Assembly (NCBI GenBank): GCA_003447295.1
Contig: DLZQ01000067.1
Span: 8,936-72,935, forward strand
Origin: Lachnospiraceae bacterium
GTDB lineage: Bacteria > Bacillota > Clostridia > Lachnospirales > Lachnospiraceae
Direction: 5' to 3'
DNA: 64,000 nucleotides
Shown: positions 62,233 to 64,000 of the stretch, one piece after another
How positions within the stretch are numbered: the stretch's first letter is position 1
Layout: each line of letters starts with the position of its first letter
Notes under the pieces: generated by a model
Database searches by the model: none
Told to the model about the DNA's origin: nothing
Seen by the model: the letters and a program-made list of their open reading frames with translations, nothing else
Translations under genes and position numbers: made by a program

Positions 62233-63915
62233 GTGGCTTTACAACAAATCGACGCTAAGATGCTTTCCAAGATGTTCTTAGCCGGCGCCAAGAATTTAGA
62301 GAATAAGAAGGAATGGATCAACGAACTGAATGTGTTCCCCGTTCCCGATGGAGATACTGGAACCAATATGACCATGACCATCATGTCTGCGGCCAGAGAA
62401 GTATCCGCACTGGGGGAGGATGCCGATATGGCAGCTCTGTGTAAGGCTATTTCCAGTGGTTCCCTGCGTGGTGCCAGAGGTAACTCCGGCGTTATCTTAT
62501 CCCAGCTGTTCCGTGGTTTCACCAAGAGTATCAAGGAAGAGCAGACACTGGATATTCCCGTATTAACCCGTGCTTTTGAAAAAGCGGTGGAGACCGCATA
62601 CAAGGCTGTTATGAAGCCAAAGGAAGGTACGATCCTTACGGTAGCCAGAGGTGCTTCCGATAAGGCAAAGGAACTTTGCGAAGATGGCGCAGAGGATTTA
62701 GAGCAGTTCCTTGGAACGGTGATCGAACATGCCCGTTATGTTCTCAGCCAGACTCCCGAAATGCTGCCCGTATTAAAGCAGGCAGGAGTAGTGGATTCCG
62801 GCGGACAGGGTCTGGTAGAAGTATTAAGCGGTGCCTATGACGCATTTTTAGGCAAAGAAATTGATCTGACCGTAGCTCCCGCAGCGACCGCCAAGGCAGA
62901 AGATACCAAGAGTTCTCTGGAAGTACAGGCGGAAGCGGAGATCAAATTCGGCTATTGCACCGAATTCATTATTCTGTTAAACAAACCTTTCAATGTAAAG
63001 GCAGAGATGGATTTCAAGGCATTCTTAGAGTCCATCGGTGATTCTATCGTATGTGTTGCAGATGACGATGTAGTCAAGGTACATGTACATACCAATGATC
63101 CCGGTCTGGCTATCCAGAAGGCATTGAAGTATGGTGCATTGTCCAATATGAAGATCGATAACATGCGCTTAGAGCATCAGGAGAAGCTCTTCAAGCTCTC
63201 TGAGAAGGAAGCTGCACAGAAAAAAGCCGAAGAAGAGAAGGCTGCACAGCCTCCCAAGGAAGTAGGTTTCCTGGCAGTATCCGTAGGTGACGGTTTAAGT
63301 GAACTGTTCAAGAGTCTTGGTGTAGACTATATCATCGAGGGCGGGCAGACCATGAACCCCAGTACCGCAGATATCTTAGATGCAGTTGACAAGGTAAATG
63401 CAAAGACGATTTTCATTCTTCCGAATAATAAGAACATCATTCTCGCAGCCAACCAGGCAGCGGAACTGATGACGGATAAGGAACTGTTAGTCATTCCCAC
63501 CAAGACCATTCCCCAGGGAATAACCGCAGTGATCAACTTCGTACCTGAACTGTCCATAGAAGAGAACGAAGAGACTATGCTCCGCGAGATTAAAAATGTC
63601 AAGACCGGTCAGGTGACCTATGCGGTACGTGATACTGTGATCGATGACAAAGAGATCAAGAAAGACGACTTCATGGGCATCGGTGACCAGGGCATCGTAG
63701 CTGTCGGTACCGACATGGTAAAAGTAACCCGTGATATGATTGCAGAACTTGTGGATGAAGATTCCGAACTCATCAGCGTTTACTACGGCTGTGACGTAGC
63801 AGAGGATGCTGCCGAAGCACTGCGCGCAGACTTAGAGGATGCTTATCCTGCCTGCGATATCGAATTACAGTACGGCGGACAACCCATTTATTACTATACT
63901 GTTTCTGTTGAGTAA
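62233..63915 (+). CDS. DAK2-domain protein YloV / fatty acid kinase FakA-like
   Basis: 560 residues. N-terminal DhaL/DAK2 domain (about 10-205) binds ATP and Mg through FPVPDGDTGTNMTMTI and GARGNSGVILSQLFRGF. A middle linker (about 210-330, with a Lys/Glu/Ala-rich piece) and a C-terminal domain (about 335-555) of the FakA type follow, including FILPNNKNIILAANQAAEL. FakA phosphorylates FakB-bound fatty acids in Gram-positives. The start is GTG at 62233 behind aaggagga; the longer frame (TTG at 62212) lies within yloU. In Bacillus, recG comes next, which would lie just past the window. Confidence 0.92.
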   Translation: MALQQIDAKMLSKMFLAGAKNLENKKEWINELNVFPVPDGDTGTNMTMTIMSAAREVSALGEDADMAALCKAISSGSLRGARGNSGVILSQLFRGFTKSIKEEQTLDIPVLTRAFEKAVETAYKAVMKPKEGTILTVARGASDKAKELCEDGAEDLEQFLGTVIEHARYVLSQTPEMLPVLKQAGVVDSGGQGLVEVLSGAYDAFLGKEIDLTVAPAATAKAEDTKSSLEVQAEAEIKFGYCTEFIILLNKPFNVKAEMDFKAFLESIGDSIVCVADDDVVKVHVHTNDPGLAIQKALKYGALSNMKIDNMRLEHQEKLFKLSEKEAAQKKAEEEKAAQPPKEVGFLAVSVGDGLSELFKSLGVDYIIEGGQTMNPSTADILDAVDKVNAKTIFILPNNKNIILAANQAAELMTDKELLVIPTKTIPQGITAVINFVPELSIEENEETMLREIKNVKTGQVTYAVRDTVIDDKEIKKDDFMGIGDQGIVAVGTDMVKVTRDMIAELVDEDSELISVYYGCDVAEDAAEALRADLEDAYPACDIELQYGGQPIYYYTVSVE

Positions 63916-63953
63916 CTTGAAAGTTACGCGAGCAATGAGCCGCGCATAGGCAT

Positions 63954-64000
63954 AGTAAAGACAGCGATGGGCGCTTACGCACAAATCGCTGTCTTTACTT
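63954..64000 (+). terminator. Long perfect hairpin at the window edge, probable terminator
   Basis: AGTAAAGACAGCGAT (63954-63968) and ATCGCTGTCTTTACT (63985-63999), 15-bp perfect stem with a 16-nt loop. The window ends at TT, so a T-run cannot be seen. Confidence 0.6.

Overview
The window reads as a chromosomal segment of a spore-forming clostridium, most likely a Lachnospiraceae-type gut anaerobe. The support is a moderate G+C content, Firmicutes gene orders (alr-mazF, yqfCD-phoH-ybeY, rpmB/yloU-yloV), the sporulation genes yqfC, yqfD and gerW, an Nfn-type electron-bifurcating transhydrogenase, an IscU-like/GGGtGRT gene pair, and several zinc-ribbon membrane proteins. Nearly all of it is ordinary chromosomal housekeeping sequence. 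I see no rRNA, tRNA, CRISPR array, prophage or insertion sequence. The genus was not determined.

Layout. 1-7.2 kb: end of an NAD(P)HX repair gene, alanine racemase, a MazF-type toxin, a CorC-like transporter, YebC, and a glycosyltransferase with a large membrane partner. 7.3-15.1 kb: TepA-like ClpP homologue, FtsK/SpoIIIE, the C1-folate enzymes Fhs and FolD, and a zinc-ribbon/TPR surface protein. 15.1-21.2 kb: NfnAB, small genes, RlmH, endonuclease III, pyrimidine-nucleoside phosphorylase. 21.2-30.8 kb: yqfC-yqfD-phoH, a degenerate PgpH-like protein, ybeY, an MOP-type flippase, two FAD oxidoreductases. 30.8-36.3 kb: proB-DUF896-fau-proA, pyrophosphatase, and the IscU-like/GGGtGRT pair. 36.4-41.2 kb: an SOS-type Y-family polymerase with YolD, a cluster of small membrane proteins, a structured non-coding stretch and a lipoprotein. 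41.3-47.8 kb: metH, then ilvB with two small-subunit genes, then ilvC. 47.9-57.6 kb: ABC exporter, ruvAB, zapA, U32 peptidase, FtsW/RodA plus a penicillin-binding protein, Nudix hydrolase. 57.6-64 kb: an HD-GYP protein on the minus strand, small unknown genes, gerW, a J-domain-like protein, rpmB on the minus strand, and yloU-yloV.

How parts work together. Fhs, FolD, the formyl-THF cyclo-ligase and MetH share the one-carbon folate pool. NfnAB links the NADH, ferredoxin and NADPH pools. ProB and ProA make proline, while IlvBN and IlvC make branched-chain amino acids. The Y-family polymerase and ruvAB each have a strong sigma-A-like promoter with a LexA-box-like sequence inside the spacer, which suggests a small SOS regulon. 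Cell-envelope work is represented by FtsK, ZapA, FtsW/RodA, the PBP, alanine racemase and the flippase.

Most worth following up: (1) the PgpH-like protein at 23.8-25.0 kb, which has lost its HD catalytic core; (2) an HD-GYP protein with YD in place of HD, and a perfect palindrome over its promoter; (3) a roughly 280-nt multi-hairpin non-coding region at 40.4-40.7 kb; (4) a 27-bp exact repeat covering the start sites of two unrelated genes; (5) the poorly understood IscU-like/GGGtGRT operon; (6) tandem, divergent acetolactate synthase small subunits. All calls come from reading the sequence; no database search was run.
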